Source: Maribacter spongiicola (lineage in GTDB: Bacteria; Bacteroidota; Bacteroidia; Flavobacteriales; Flavobacteriaceae). From it: a DNA stretch of 64,000 bases. The stretch spans positions 1 through 64,000 of the forward strand of contig NZ_SOAY01000012.1 of the NCBI RefSeq assembly GCF_004364165.1. The letters are read 5' to 3'. The notes under the pieces are model-generated. The model ran no database searches and had not been told where the DNA came from. It worked only from the letters and a program-made list of their open reading frames with translations. Positions 48,277 to 58,504 of this stretch are shown in pieces (positions within the stretch are counted from its first letter, which is position 1; each line of letters starts with the position of its first letter). The position numbers and the translations under genes were made by a program.

Positions 48277-48409
48277 CTTGTTTGTCGACTAACACTAAAA
48301 AAAATGATCAAATAATTCTGCTTAACAAAATATTTGACCATTTCTCATTATCCCTAACCTAAGAGTAGCATTTATTCAACAAACCTAACATATCAAGTCC
48401 TTAAAAAAT

Positions 48410-49714
48410 CTATTTCTTTCTCATAAATACCGTAATAGGCACCCCAGAGAAATCGTATTCTTCACGTATCTTATTTTCAAGATAACGCTTGTAAGGCTCA
48501 CGTACATATTGCGGCAGGTTACAGAAGAATGCAAATTGTGGATACGGAGTAGGTAACTGTGTACAGAATTTAATTTTAACGAATTTACCTTTATATGCCG
48601 GTGGCGGATAATTTTCTATTATCGGCAACATCGTCTCATTGAATTTTCTGGTAATTATTTTCTTATTTCTATTATTGTAAACTTCAACAGCAGTTTCTAT
48701 GGCTTTGAAAATACGCTGTTTTGTCAATACAGATATAAAAAGAATTGGTACATCTACAAACGGCTCAATAGCCTTTTTAATTTTTTCAGTATAATGCTTT
48801 ATGGTATTGGTTTCTTTATCCTCTACCAAATCCCATTTATTCACAAGAATAACAATACCCTTATGGTTACGTTGAGCTAGCCAAAATATGTTCTCTACCT
48901 GCCCATCGAAACCTCTAGTTGCATCTAAAAGTAAAATACAAACATCGCAATGTTCGATTGCTCTTACTGAACGCATTACTGAATAAAACTCCAAATCTTC
49001 CTTCACCTTCGCCTTACGACGAATACCGGCCGTATCTACCAAGTTAAATTCAAAGCCGAATCTATTGTACTTCGTATCAATACTATCTCTAGTTGTACCT
49101 GCGATATCGGTAACGATATATCGATCTTCACCAATTAGTGCATTTATAAAAGAAGATTTACCTGCATTTGGCCTACCTACTACAGCGAATCTTGGTAATT
49201 CACTTTTTTCTTCAACTACATCTGGCAATTCTTGAACTAGAGCATCTAATAATTCTCCGGTACCACCACCATTCATACTTGAAAGCGTATAATATTCTCC
49301 TAATCCTAAAGAATAAAATTCAACGGCGTCTTCTGCACGTTTCGCATTATCAACTTTATTAATCGCTAAAAAAACAGGCTTTTTAACTCTTCGAAGTAAC
49401 TTCGCAACATCTTCATCCATACCGGTAACACCGGTCTCCACATCTACCATAAAAATTATGGCATCGGCTTCTTCAATTGCTAGCTCTACTTGCTTATCGA
49501 TCTCTTTTTCGAAAACATCATCACTACCAACAACATACCCACCTGTATCAATAACCGAAAATTCTTTGCCGTTCCAATCACTTTTTCCATAATGACGATC
49601 CCGCGTAACACCACTTACTGCGTCAACAATAGCTTCACGTCTCTGTATCAAACGATTAAAAAAAGTAGACTTACCTACATTAGGTCTTCCTACAATGGCA
49701 ACAATAGCACTCAT
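48410..49714 (-). CDS. der: Ribosome biogenesis GTPase Der (EngA)
   Basis: The 434-residue product has two GTPase domains: [14 protein letters not shown] (8-21), DTGGYV and NKVD in the first; [16 protein letters not shown] (about 180-195), [11 protein letters not shown] and NKWD in the second; a KH-like C-terminal domain ends with [11 protein letters not shown]. Der acts in 50S subunit assembly and is essential in most bacteria. A TACCTTTGC -7-like box lies at 49737-49729, close to the start. The gene is monocistronic as far as I can see. Confidence 0.97.
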   Translation of the reverse strand: MSAIVAIVGRPNVGKSTFFNRLIQRREAIVDAVSGVTRDRHYGKSDWNGKEFSVIDTGGYVVGSDDVFEKEIDKQVELAIEEADAIIFMVDVETGVTGMDEDVAKLLRRVKKPVFLAINKVDNAKRAEDAVEFYSLGLGEYYTLSSMNGGGTGELLDALVQELPDVVEEKSELPRFAVVGRPNAGKSSFINALIGEDRYIVTDIAGTTRDSIDTKYNRFGFEFNLVDTAGIRRKAKVKEDLEFYSVMRSVRAIEHCDVCILLLDATRGFDGQVENIFWLAQRNHKGIVILVNKWDLVEDKETNTIKHYTEKIKKAIEPFVDVPILFISVLTKQRIFKAIETAVEVYNNRNKKIITRKFNETMLPIIENYPPPAYKGKFVKIKFCTQLPTPYPQFAFFCNLPQYVREPYKRYLENKIREEYDFSGVPITVFMRKK

Positions 49715-49765
49715 AGCTTAAATTTGGCGCAAAGGTAGTACTTATAGTCGCAATTACACTATAAG

Positions 49766-50497
49766 TTAAATAGAGAGATTTGATTGTACCTTATCTAGGG
49801 ACTTTAATTCGGTAAAATATTGTTTTTTAGGGGTTGACAAGTACGGCTCGCCGATAGTTCTATTTCGAATAATTCTAGCAGGTGAACCATAAACCACAAT
49901 CTTATCGCCGAAATGATCAACCACAAGAGAACCAGCACCTATAACTGCATGTTCACCAATTTCAATTCCATTAATAATATTGACACCTAAACTAATTGCA
50001 GAAAATCGTCCAAGTTTTAAACCACCTCCCGCACAAACCGATGGGGCTAAACTTGAATATGAATCCATAATACCATCATGACCTAAAGATGAATTGGTAT
50101 TAATGATACAAAAATCATGAATTATTGAATTGGCATTTACTATAGCCCCTGGCATAAATACATTACCGCAACCCAGCAAAACATCTTTACCTAGAATCGC
50201 CTTTGGGTGAATGGTGTTTATGAAATTAAAATTCGGAACTACTTTAGATATTTTATCTACAATTAATTTTCTTGTCCAATTATCACCAATGGCAACTATA
50301 CCGCCAGAAACATTAAATCGATTTATTAAGTATGGTAAATCAATTTCACTACCCAGAACTTGATAACCATTTATTCTATATCCTTTTGATTTATAAGAGT
50401 CTACAAAGCCAACAACATTGTATTTACCCTCTTTTTCAAGACAATCCAAAACAACACTTCCATGACCTGAAGCTCCAAAAATAATCACATTTTGCAT
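49766..50497 (-). CDS. NeuD/PglD-family acyltransferase
   Basis: The 243-residue product has an N-terminal Rossmann-like part (VIIFGASGHGSVVLDCLEKE) and a left-handed beta-helix of hexapeptide repeats (about 95-205), with the probable catalytic His in SSLGHDGIMD. This is the architecture of acetyltransferases that modify sialic acids or bacillosamine. The C-terminus adds about 20 residues. No other sugar genes are adjacent, so the acceptor is unknown. Upstream 228 bases (50498-50725) contain no gene. Confidence 0.85.
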   Translation of the reverse strand: MQNVIIFGASGHGSVVLDCLEKEGKYNVVGFVDSYKSKGYRINGYQVLGSEIDLPYLINRFNVSGGIVAIGDNWTRKLIVDKISKVVPNFNFINTIHPKAILGKDVLLGCGNVFMPGAIVNANSIIHDFCIINTNSSLGHDGIMDSYSSLAPSVCAGGGLKLGRFSAISLGVNIINGIEIGEHAVIGAGSLVVDHFGDKIVVYGSPARIIRNRTIGEPYLSTPKKQYFTELKSLDKVQSNLSI

Positions 50498-50725
50498 TTC
50501 ATCGGGGTTTTAATACACTTAATCGATAATTCAAATGTAATCTATTCTTTTTGAAAGGAAGAATTAAAACTCAATTTGAGTCAATAAATTATTAAAAAAA
50601 GTCAAAACCTTATTCTTTAAAAATGGCAACTTATTGATACTTAAGCTATATTTAAAAAATGAAAATTATTTAAAAACTGAAAACTTGAATGGATAAACGA
50701 TAATCAGCTTAAAATCTAAATTAGG

Positions 50726-51610
50726 TTATTTATTATATCCGAATCGCCTTAACTGCTTGGCATCACTTCGCCAATTTTTATTCACTTTTACATACAGTTC
50801 TATATGCACTTGCTTACCGAAGAATTTTTCTAGGTCTTTTCTTGATTCTACACCTACTTTTTTCAATGCTGCCCCTTTATGACCAATAATAATCCCTTTT
50901 TGAGAATCTCTTTCGACCATAATTACCGAACGCATGCGAATGATTTCTTCATCTTCAAAAAACTCTTCAGTTTCAATTTCTACTGAATACGGAATTTCTT
51001 TCTTGTAGTTCAGTAAGATTTTCTCGCGAATAGTCTCATTTACAAAGAAACGTTCTGGCTTATCGGTTAATTGGTCTTTAGGATAATAAGCAGGTGACAT
51101 CGGCAATAATTCGATAATACGTTCGAATACGCCTTTTATATTAAAATTGGATAATGCAGAAATAGGATGCAATTCTACACTCGGCAACATTTCTTGCCAA
51201 TACTGAACTTGCTCTTCTAGCAACTCTTGTGTAGCGGTATCCACTTTATTCAATAATAACAATACGGGAATTTTACTATTCTTTATCTTTTCGAAGAAGG
51301 CTTCATCTTTTAACGCTTTCTCTCCTATTTCTACCATATACAAAAGAACATCGGCATCTTCAAAAGCAGATTTAACAAAATCCATCATACTGCTTTGAAG
51401 CTGATATGCCGGTTTAATGATACCAGGAGTATCGGACAGAATCATTTGAAAATCATCCCCATTCACAATACCCAGAATACGATGTCTAGTAGTTTGTGCC
51501 TTTGATGTAATTATGGATAATTTTTCACCCACAAAAGCATTCATCAATGTTGACTTACCTACATTAGGATTGCCAATTATATTTACAAATCCGGATTTAT
51601 GATCTCCCAT
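50726..51610 (-). CDS. era: GTPase Era
   Basis: The 294-residue product has GNPNVGKSTLMNAFVGEKLS (about 13-32), DTPGI, NKVD and a C-terminal KH domain with IIGHKGAALKKVG (about 240-252). Era binds the 3' end of 16S rRNA and assists 30S maturation. It starts 11 bases after the TrmH-family gene and is probably in one operon with it and the symporter. Confidence 0.97.
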   Translation of the reverse strand: MGDHKSGFVNIIGNPNVGKSTLMNAFVGEKLSIITSKAQTTRHRILGIVNGDDFQMILSDTPGIIKPAYQLQSSMMDFVKSAFEDADVLLYMVEIGEKALKDEAFFEKIKNSKIPVLLLLNKVDTATQELLEEQVQYWQEMLPSVELHPISALSNFNIKGVFERIIELLPMSPAYYPKDQLTDKPERFFVNETIREKILLNYKKEIPYSVEIETEEFFEDEEIIRMRSVIMVERDSQKGIIIGHKGAALKKVGVESRKDLEKFFGKQVHIELYVKVNKNWRSDAKQLRRFGYNK

Positions 51611-51621
51611 AGTTTTATCTT

Positions 51622-52086
51622 TTAACGTAAACGCGGTTTTGATAGATTTCTATCATACATAACAATACTACCGGCTACTGCCACATTAAGGCTTTTAACC
51701 GATTTAAAACGAACCAAATGGTGCGATTTTTCACAAGCTTTATTGGACAGTCCGTGATCCTCTGCCCCAAGTAAATATACACATCTTCTAGGATGCTCAA
51801 ATGTTTCCAAGTCTACCGCACCTTCTTTCATTTCTACGCCAACTAGCATAGCACCTTTCGGCAAATTATCATAGAACGCATCAAACGTTTCATAATGAAA
51901 ATAAGGCATAGCCTTCACCGCATGGTGCGTATCACTTGCTTGTTTGGCATATCTATTACCAATAGTGAAGATAAAACTGGCTCCAAGATTTTGTGCCGTT
52001 CGCCACAAAACACCCAAATTCTCAGGCGTTTTTCCGTTTTGGATACCAATACCAAAAAACTCATGTTCAAAATTATCAGTGCTCAC
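51622..52086 (-). CDS. TrmH/SpoU-family RNA 2'-O-methyltransferase
   Basis: The 154-residue product has the SPOUT motifs: IQNGKTPENLGVLWRTAQNL (motif 1), YLLGAEDHGLS (motif 2) and SLNVAVAGSIVMYDR (motif 3), forming the trefoil knot that binds AdoMet. It is short, like TrmL, so a tRNA wobble-base target is plausible but not proven. It starts with GTG at 52086 inside the last codons of the symporter gene, an 11-base overlap. Confidence 0.85.
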   Translation of the reverse strand: MSTDNFEHEFFGIGIQNGKTPENLGVLWRTAQNLGASFIFTIGNRYAKQASDTHHAVKAMPYFHYETFDAFYDNLPKGAMLVGVEMKEGAVDLETFEHPRRCVYLLGAEDHGLSNKACEKSHHLVRFKSVKSLNVAVAGSIVMYDRNLSKPRLR

Positions 52087-53437
52087 CCTTTAACTTCTGA
52101 AAGTATTTCTTTGCTTCTTTATTCACCTTTGGAGCCAACAAAAGTACGGCAATCATATTAGGTATCACCATTAGTGCGTATGACAAATCAATTAAATTCT
52201 TCACCAACTCCAATGACGCAACTGCTGCAAAGACAATCATAATTACAAAATACCAGTTGTAAAACTTTCCTATTTTGGCATTTGTCAAGAATGACAATGA
52301 TTTTACACCGTAATAAGAATAGGTAAACAAGGTAGATAATGCAAAAGCAGTTACAATAACCATTAGCAGCACATCGCCCCAACCAAACAAGGTTTTTTCG
52401 AAAGCGGACAAAGTCATTACTATACCACTAGAATCTTCCAAATATGCTCCACTTAATATGATAACGATTGCCGTAAGCGTACATACCAATATGGTATCGA
52501 TAAACGGACCCAGCATGGCTACAAGACCCTCTCGAATAGGTTCATCATTTTTAGATTGCCCATGATACATTGGTGCACTACCCAAACCAGCCTCGTTAGA
52601 AAACATTGCTCTACGTACCCCAATAATAACAAGCCCCCAAAAACCGCCGGTTGCTAGCGATTTAAAATTCCAAGCTTCTGTAATTATCATTTTTAAGGCT
52701 GGTAGTATTTGTTCAGAATTAAGCGCCATTACCACTATTACGGCTATTAAATATACTGCTACCATAAAAGGCACGATAGCAGATGCTACTTTAGCTATAT
52801 TTTTTAACCCTCCAAAAATTACCGAAGAAGTTATGACAGCTAGAATAATACCTATCGTCCATTTCCAATTTACCTCACTCATTTCAAATAATGTAGATGA
52901 TGGTTTAACTACACTCATGAATGTTTCGGTAAACTGATTGGCAGTGAAAACACCTAAAAATCCGAATAGCCCACAAACCGCGAAAAATATCGCTAACGGT
53001 CGAGCCCTTTCACCTAATCCTTTGGTGATGTAATACATTGGCCCGCCTTGCAAATTGCCATCAGAATCTTTACCACGATACATAATTGCCAAACTACATG
53101 AGTAAAATTTAATACACATACCAATTAAAGCGGTCATCCATATCCAGAAAACAACACCCGGACCACCATCATGTATTGCAATGGCAACTCCTGATATATT
53201 ACCTAACCCAACTGTTGCGGCAACCGCTGCCGATAAAGCCTGAAAAGAACTTACATCTCCTTTTGAGTCTTTATTATCATATTTACCCGCCGTAATAGCT
53301 ATTGCATGACCGAAAAAACGATACGGCATTAGTTTTGAATAGAAAACCAAAAAGAGTCCGCCCCCTATTAATAGTAGGAACATTGGCCACTCGGTATATG
53401 GTAGTGCGCTGGCTATAAAGTCGTTAATTGTATCCAT
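52076..53437 (-). CDS. Alanine/glycine:cation symporter (AGCS family)
   Basis: The 453-residue product has about ten membrane segments and the family features: SFQALSAAVAATVGLGNISG (about 66-85), GPGVVFWIWMTALIG, ISKGL-type QGGPMYYITKGLG and the RRAMFSNEAGLGSAPMYHG loop (about 276-294). These proteins take up alanine or glycine with sodium. It is the first gene of the symporter-trmH-era unit. The sequence upstream belongs to the tRNA transcription unit on the other strand. Confidence 0.93.
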   Translation of the reverse strand: MDTINDFIASALPYTEWPMFLLLIGGGLFLVFYSKLMPYRFFGHAIAITAGKYDNKDSKGDVSSFQALSAAVAATVGLGNISGVAIAIHDGGPGVVFWIWMTALIGMCIKFYSCSLAIMYRGKDSDGNLQGGPMYYITKGLGERARPLAIFFAVCGLFGFLGVFTANQFTETFMSVVKPSSTLFEMSEVNWKWTIGIILAVITSSVIFGGLKNIAKVASAIVPFMVAVYLIAVIVVMALNSEQILPALKMIITEAWNFKSLATGGFWGLVIIGVRRAMFSNEAGLGSAPMYHGQSKNDEPIREGLVAMLGPFIDTILVCTLTAIVIILSGAYLEDSSGIVMTLSAFEKTLFGWGDVLLMVIVTAFALSTLFTYSYYGVKSLSFLTNAKIGKFYNWYFVIMIVFAAVASLELVKNLIDLSYALMVIPNMIAVLLLAPKVNKEAKKYFQKLKGEH

Positions 53438-53516
53438 AGAATTGTAAAAAACCGAAGTTATGGATTTAATGTTTTTTAAAAGATATTGCTCTTAAAAAAT
53501 ATTATTTAAATAAGTT

Positions 53517-53548
53517 TTGAATATAGAGAAAATGTATTGTATATTTGC
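53517..53548 (+). promoter_or_regulatory. Promoter of the initiator tRNA gene
   Basis: TTG (53517-53519) and TATATTTGC (53540-53548) are 20 bases apart, matching the Bacteroidota consensus. The tRNA begins 84 bases further on. The leader between can fold: TTTATCTC (53574-53581) pairs with GAGATAAA (53615-53622), enclosing GTCA/TGAC (53582-53595) and GTC-GCAA-GAC (53601-53610) hairpins. Confidence 0.8.
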
Positions 53549-53631
53549 AGCCCGTTACAAATAGTAGCGCACCTTTATCTCGTCAGCTTAATGACCTGAA
53601 GTCGCAAGACAAGTGAGATAAAAACCCATAT

Positions 53632-53704
<73 letters not shown>

Positions 53705-53715
53705 CTAGTTAAATC

Positions 53716-53747
53716 AAGCCTTTCAGGAAACTGAGAGGCTTTTTTTA
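53716..53747 (+). terminator. Terminator after the initiator tRNA
   Basis: Stem AGCCTTTCAG (53717-53726) with GAAA loop pairs with CTGAGAGGCT (53731-53740), followed by seven T. It begins 12 bases after the tRNA. Confidence 0.9.
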
Positions 53748-53886
53748 TTACCTTCCTAAAACATACCTAAAACATTTACTCTTTATTCTGCAATCTCTAG
53801 TTATTTGAAAAAATAGTTATGATATTTGATAAACTTCTCTATTTTAACCAATACAGAACTAAATTAACCAACGGACAGTAAGTAGT

Positions 53887-55827
53887 ATGGACGGAAATAG
53901 CCAAACCCCACAGGAACAAAAACTTAATGCATTACGTGAAGTGCTACCCGAAGCTTTTGCAGAAGGTAAGATTGATTGGGAAAAACTAAAAGCTGCTCTT
54001 GGGGAAGATATAAACTTCACCAATGAACGCTACGTATTGAACTGGGCAGGAAAAAGTGAAGCCTTTAAAGTTCTGCAAGCCCCTACTACGAGTACGTTAG
54101 TTCCCGCAAAAGACGAGTCTATAAACTTTAATGAAACCAAGAATATTTTTATTGAGGGCGAAAACTTAGAAGTTCTTAAAGTACTTCAAAAAAGTTACTT
54201 CGGAAAAGTGAAAATGATTTATATAGACCCGCCATATAATACAGGTAATGACTCTTTTATTTATCCCGATAAGTTTTCTGAAACCAAAGAAGAATACGAA
54301 AAACGTGTAGGCGATAAAGACGAAGAAGGTTACATGACCAAAGATGGTATGTTTAAGAAAAACAGCAAGGAAAACGGGCAATACCATAGTAATTGGTTAA
54401 ATATGATGTATCCCCGCTTGTTTTTGGCTAAAAACCTACTCAGACAAGATGGAGCTATATTTATTTCTATAGACTACAATGAAATGGATAATCTCGTCCA
54501 TGTTATAAAAGAGGTCTTTGGAGAGGAAAATCTTCTAGCAGTAATAGCCAATGTGAACAATCCTAAAGGAAGGTCTGATGACGCTTATTTCGCTACTTCT
54601 CATGAATACCTAATTGTCGCTGCGAAAAATATAAATGAAGTTGCAATTTCGGGTTTTGAACCAGAAGAAAAAATCACTAAAAGATATAATAAGGTTGACG
54701 TAAACGGTAAAAAGTATCGTGAAATTGATTTGCGAAAAACTGGTGATGCGGATTTACGAGAAGATAGAGAAGATATGTTTTACTACTTCTATCATAATGA
54801 AAAAACTAATGAATTAAAAGTTTTCAAAGACCGACAAAATTTACAAGAATGGAGAGAAATTGTTCCTCTAAGGGAGGATGGCAAGGAAGGTAGGTACAGA
54901 TGGGGTTTTAACACAGCTAAAAGAGATATTTCTCAATTATTTGCTCGATATATGCCTAATAGAAAAATATGGGGTGTTTTTGAGATGGATTATTTAGAAG
55001 GCAGAAAGCCAGTAAAATCAACGACAAGCTGGACATTTAAAGATGTTAATAGCGAAAGAGGAACCGAACAGTTCATGGACTTAGGTTTTGAAAAAGAGGT
55101 TTACCCTAAACCAAAACCAATAGGTACACTAAAAAGAGCAGTTCAACTAACACATACCGACGATAAAAAATATATTGCTTTAGATTTTTTTGCAGGTTCA
55201 GGTTCATTTGGTCATGCCGCTTATGAATTTATATGTGAAAAGGAAAAAGAAATTCAATTCATATTAATTCAACTGCCAGAATTGCTTGAAGAAAATAAGA
55301 AAGAACATAAAGCAGCTATTAGTTTACTAAAGTCTCTCAAAAGACCTCTCAATTATGCGGAAATTTCTAAAGAACGCTTAACGAGAGCCTCCGAAAAATA
55401 TCGAAAAAAATTTCCAGATTTTAAAGGAGATTTAGGTTTCAAAGTCTTAAAACTTGCCGATAGCAATTTTAAACAATGGCAGCAAATTAAGGGTAAGGAT
55501 GCAAAAGCATTAGAAGCACAAATGAAATTATTCGTTGACCCCGTTTCCAAAAACGCCACAGTTGAAAACATGGTTTACGAACTGCTCTTAAAAAGTGGTA
55601 AAGACCTCAATAGTAAGATTGAACATAAAGAAAATTACTATTCGATTAATAACAATGAATTGATTTTTATACTCGAGAAAGCAGATAAAAAAATCGTCGA
55701 TGCGGTTTTAAAAGAACAGCCCCAAAAGGTTATCGCCTTGGATAAATTATTCAAAAACAATGACCAGTTAAAAACTAATACGGTTTTACAAATGAAGGAT
55801 TCAGGCATTGAATTTAAGACAATATAA
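53887..55827 (+). CDS. mod: Type III restriction-modification system, adenine methyltransferase (Mod)
   Basis: The 646-residue product has the catalytic motif DPPYNTG (114-120) ahead of the AdoMet motif FFAGSGSFGHA (near 434-444), the order of beta-class N6-adenine methyltransferases. Residues about 190-400 between them form the target-recognition region and are less conserved. The N-terminal part (LNALREVLPEAFAEGKIDWE) and the C-terminal helical tail fit type III Mod. It modifies one strand of a short asymmetric site and gives Res its specificity. It begins 140 bases after the tRNA terminator and is followed after 3 bases by res. No repeat tract that would make it phase-variable is seen. Confidence 0.92.
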   Translation: MDGNSQTPQEQKLNALREVLPEAFAEGKIDWEKLKAALGEDINFTNERYVLNWAGKSEAFKVLQAPTTSTLVPAKDESINFNETKNIFIEGENLEVLKVLQKSYFGKVKMIYIDPPYNTGNDSFIYPDKFSETKEEYEKRVGDKDEEGYMTKDGMFKKNSKENGQYHSNWLNMMYPRLFLAKNLLRQDGAIFISIDYNEMDNLVHVIKEVFGEENLLAVIANVNNPKGRSDDAYFATSHEYLIVAAKNINEVAISGFEPEEKITKRYNKVDVNGKKYREIDLRKTGDADLREDREDMFYYFYHNEKTNELKVFKDRQNLQEWREIVPLREDGKEGRYRWGFNTAKRDISQLFARYMPNRKIWGVFEMDYLEGRKPVKSTTSWTFKDVNSERGTEQFMDLGFEKEVYPKPKPIGTLKRAVQLTHTDDKKYIALDFFAGSGSFGHAAYEFICEKEKEIQFILIQLPELLEENKKEHKAAISLLKSLKRPLNYAEISKERLTRASEKYRKKFPDFKGDLGFKVLKLADSNFKQWQQIKGKDAKALEAQMKLFVDPVSKNATVENMVYELLLKSGKDLNSKIEHKENYYSINNNELIFILEKADKKIVDAVLKEQPQKVIALDKLFKNNDQLKTNTVLQMKDSGIEFKTI

Positions 55828-55830
55828 GCC

Positions 55831-58491
55831 ATGAAGATACATTTTGAAGCCAATCTACAATTTCAACAAGATGCCATTAAATCCGTTACGGATTTATTTG
55901 AGGGGCAGCCTTCGGATGATTCCTTACTGGAATACGATTTTGACATACAGGGCGAACTACATTCTATCGTAGGGGTTGGCAATAAACTGATACTATCCGA
56001 AGGTCAAATACTGACCAATTTACAAAGCATCCAAGAAACAAATGAAGTTGAAAAATCCACCAAATTGGATGGGATGAATTTTTCCATAGAAATGGAAACG
56101 GGAACGGGGAAAACATACGTTTATCTTCGTACCATTTATGAACTTAATAAGCTTTACGGCTTTAAGAAGTTTGTGATTGTTGTGCCTTCGATTGCCATTC
56201 GTGAGGGTGTTTTAAAGAACTTGGAAATCACTCACGAACATTTTCAAAATTTATACGACAATGTGCCTATTAATTTTCAGGTCTATGATAGCGGAAAACC
56301 TTCTACACTAAGGGGCTTCGCTATCACCAATACCATTGAGGTTTTAGTTATTAATATTGATTCCTTTGCCAAGGATGAAAATATCATCAATAAGCCAAAC
56401 GATAAGCTGAACGGGCGCAAGCCTGTCCAATTTATTCAAGCGGTAAATCCGTTTGTTATTGTGGATGAACCGCAAAACATGGAAACGGTAAAAAGAACCG
56501 CAGCCATTGAAAACCTAAAAGGTCTTTGTACGCTTCGCTATTCTGCAACACATAAAAACCAGTACAATTTAACGTATAGCCTAAACCCTGTAAAAGCCTA
56601 TGATTTGGGCTTGGTAAAACAAATTGAGGTCGATTCCATTGTTGAGGAAAATGCCTTTAACGATGCTTTTGTTGCCGTTGATAGCATTAGAGCAACAAAA
56701 ACCAAAGTAACCGCCAAACTCGTTATTAATGTGAATGATAAAGGTGGCGTTAAAAAGAAAAAGGTTTCTGTAGAAGTCGGTAAAGACTTGTACGCCCTCT
56801 CCAACGAACGGGAAATTTATGCGGATGGTTACATTGTTGAGGAAATAGATGCATCGAACGAATGTATCTCCCTTTCCAATGGTACAGTATTATACAAAGG
56901 GGATAGCCAAGGCGGTCTTTCCGATGAAATTATGAAATTTCAAATACGAAAAACCGTAGAGGAACATCTAAAAAAAGAAAAAAGGTACAACAAAAAAGGA
57001 ATTAAAGTCCTGTCGTTATTTTTTATTGATAGGGTAGCAAATTATAGACAGTACGATAGCAACGGTAATCCTTTGGATGGAAAATATGCCCAATGGTTTG
57101 AAGAAATCTACAAGGAATATGTAGCGAAAAGTGCTTTTAAAGAATTAGACAAATTCCCTATCGAGCAAATTCATAACGGTTATTTTTCACAAGATAAAAA
57201 GGGAAAAATAAAAGATACTAGCGGTGTTACCAAAGCCGATGATGACACGTATAGCTTGATAATGAAGGATAAAGAAAAGCTTTTAAGCTTGGATAATCCG
57301 TTGCGGTTTATCTTTTCGCATTCTGCACTTCGTGAAGGTTGGGATAACCCCAATGTTTTCCAGATTTGTACGCTAAACGAAACAAAATCGGAAATCAAAA
57401 AACGTCAAGAAATAGGAAGGGGTTTGCGTTTGGCAGTTGACCAAAATGGTAAACGAACCTATGACCAGAACATCAACCGTTTAACTGTTGTTGCTAATGA
57501 AGCCTATGACGATTTTGCGAAAACGCTACAGAAAGAAATCGAAGATGATTGCGGTGTTTCTTTCCAAGGACGTATCAAAAATAAAAGAGAACGTACCCCA
57601 ATTAAATACCGAAAAGGTTTTGAAGCTGACCCCAGATTTTTAGAAATATGGGAAAAGCTAAAACAGAAAACTACCTATCGGGTAGATTATAATACAAGTG
57701 ATTTAATCACATCGGCAGCAAAGGTCATAAGTGATTTACCTAAAATCAAAGCCCCTGCCCTGCGCTCGATAAAAACATCTGTAACAATGGATGAAACCGA
57801 TGGCGTAGGTGGTGAGTATAAAGGCGAACGATTAGAAACCTATGAAGGGCATACGTGGCAAATCCCCGATGTATTGGGTTATATCCAAAGTAAAACCGAA
57901 TTAACACGTTCGACCATTCAAGAAATTTTGAGTAAATCAGGGCGTATTGGCGATATATTGGTAAACCCGCAATTATTCTTAGACCTAGCTGCACAAGAAA
58001 TAAAAAGAGCGTTATACGCCATTATGATTGATGGTATTAAATATGAGCATATCGGCAGTTCTGAATATGAAATGGCGTTGTTTGAAGCGCAAGAATTGGA
58101 AGTCTATTTGAATGATTTTACATTCAATGTTTCAGATACTTCCAAAACCATCTATGAAGAATTCATACCCTTGGATTCAGGCGTTGAAAGTAGGTTTGCA
58201 AAAGATTGCGAAACAAGCGACCAAATAAAATTCTATTTCAAATTGCCAAATTGGTTTAAGATTCCAACACCTATTGGAAATTATAATCCAGATTGGGCTT
58301 TGGTATTTCAGGACGACAATAAAATTTATTTCGTAGCCGAAACCAAAGATACAGGAACGCCCGAAGTTGATTTATCAAAACTTAGTGGCGATGAACAATT
58401 AAAAATCAAATGCGGTACTGCCCATTTCAAAGAATTTGAAAAATTGGAATACAAAGTTGTAAACAAGGTTGGGCAGCTCGTAGAAAAATAA
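55831..58491 (+). CDS. res: Type III restriction-modification system, restriction endonuclease/helicase (Res)
   Basis: The 886-residue product has helicase motif I METGTGKTYV (about 88-97), motif II VIVDEPQNM (about 209-217), a motif VI-like QEIGRGLRLAVD (about 525-536) and a C-terminal nuclease PDWALVFQDDNKIYFVAETK (near 820-839), a PD-(D/E)XK site. It translocates or diffuses along DNA and cleaves when two inverted unmodified sites are met, together with Mod. Length is close to the usual 880-980. It looks intact and is 13 bases ahead of the primase-like gene. Confidence 0.93.
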   Translation: MKIHFEANLQFQQDAIKSVTDLFEGQPSDDSLLEYDFDIQGELHSIVGVGNKLILSEGQILTNLQSIQETNEVEKSTKLDGMNFSIEMETGTGKTYVYLRTIYELNKLYGFKKFVIVVPSIAIREGVLKNLEITHEHFQNLYDNVPINFQVYDSGKPSTLRGFAITNTIEVLVINIDSFAKDENIINKPNDKLNGRKPVQFIQAVNPFVIVDEPQNMETVKRTAAIENLKGLCTLRYSATHKNQYNLTYSLNPVKAYDLGLVKQIEVDSIVEENAFNDAFVAVDSIRATKTKVTAKLVINVNDKGGVKKKKVSVEVGKDLYALSNEREIYADGYIVEEIDASNECISLSNGTVLYKGDSQGGLSDEIMKFQIRKTVEEHLKKEKRYNKKGIKVLSLFFIDRVANYRQYDSNGNPLDGKYAQWFEEIYKEYVAKSAFKELDKFPIEQIHNGYFSQDKKGKIKDTSGVTKADDDTYSLIMKDKEKLLSLDNPLRFIFSHSALREGWDNPNVFQICTLNETKSEIKKRQEIGRGLRLAVDQNGKRTYDQNINRLTVVANEAYDDFAKTLQKEIEDDCGVSFQGRIKNKRERTPIKYRKGFEADPRFLEIWEKLKQKTTYRVDYNTSDLITSAAKVISDLPKIKAPALRSIKTSVTMDETDGVGGEYKGERLETYEGHTWQIPDVLGYIQSKTELTRSTIQEILSKSGRIGDILVNPQLFLDLAAQEIKRALYAIMIDGIKYEHIGSSEYEMALFEAQELEVYLNDFTFNVSDTSKTIYEEFIPLDSGVESRFAKDCETSDQIKFYFKLPNWFKIPTPIGNYNPDWALVFQDDNKIYFVAETKDTGTPEVDLSKLSGDEQLKIKCGTAHFKEFEKLEYKVVNKVGQLVEK

Positions 58492-58504
58492 GGAAACCAT
58501 TGAA

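Noticed and set aside
49729-49759. Full promoter for der
   Set aside because: TACCTTTGC is present, but the nearest TTG is only 13 bases away, so only the -7 box is supported.
53887-55827. Phase-variable repeat tract in the mod gene
   Set aside because: I looked for long homopolymers or tandem repeats as in known phasevarions and found none.
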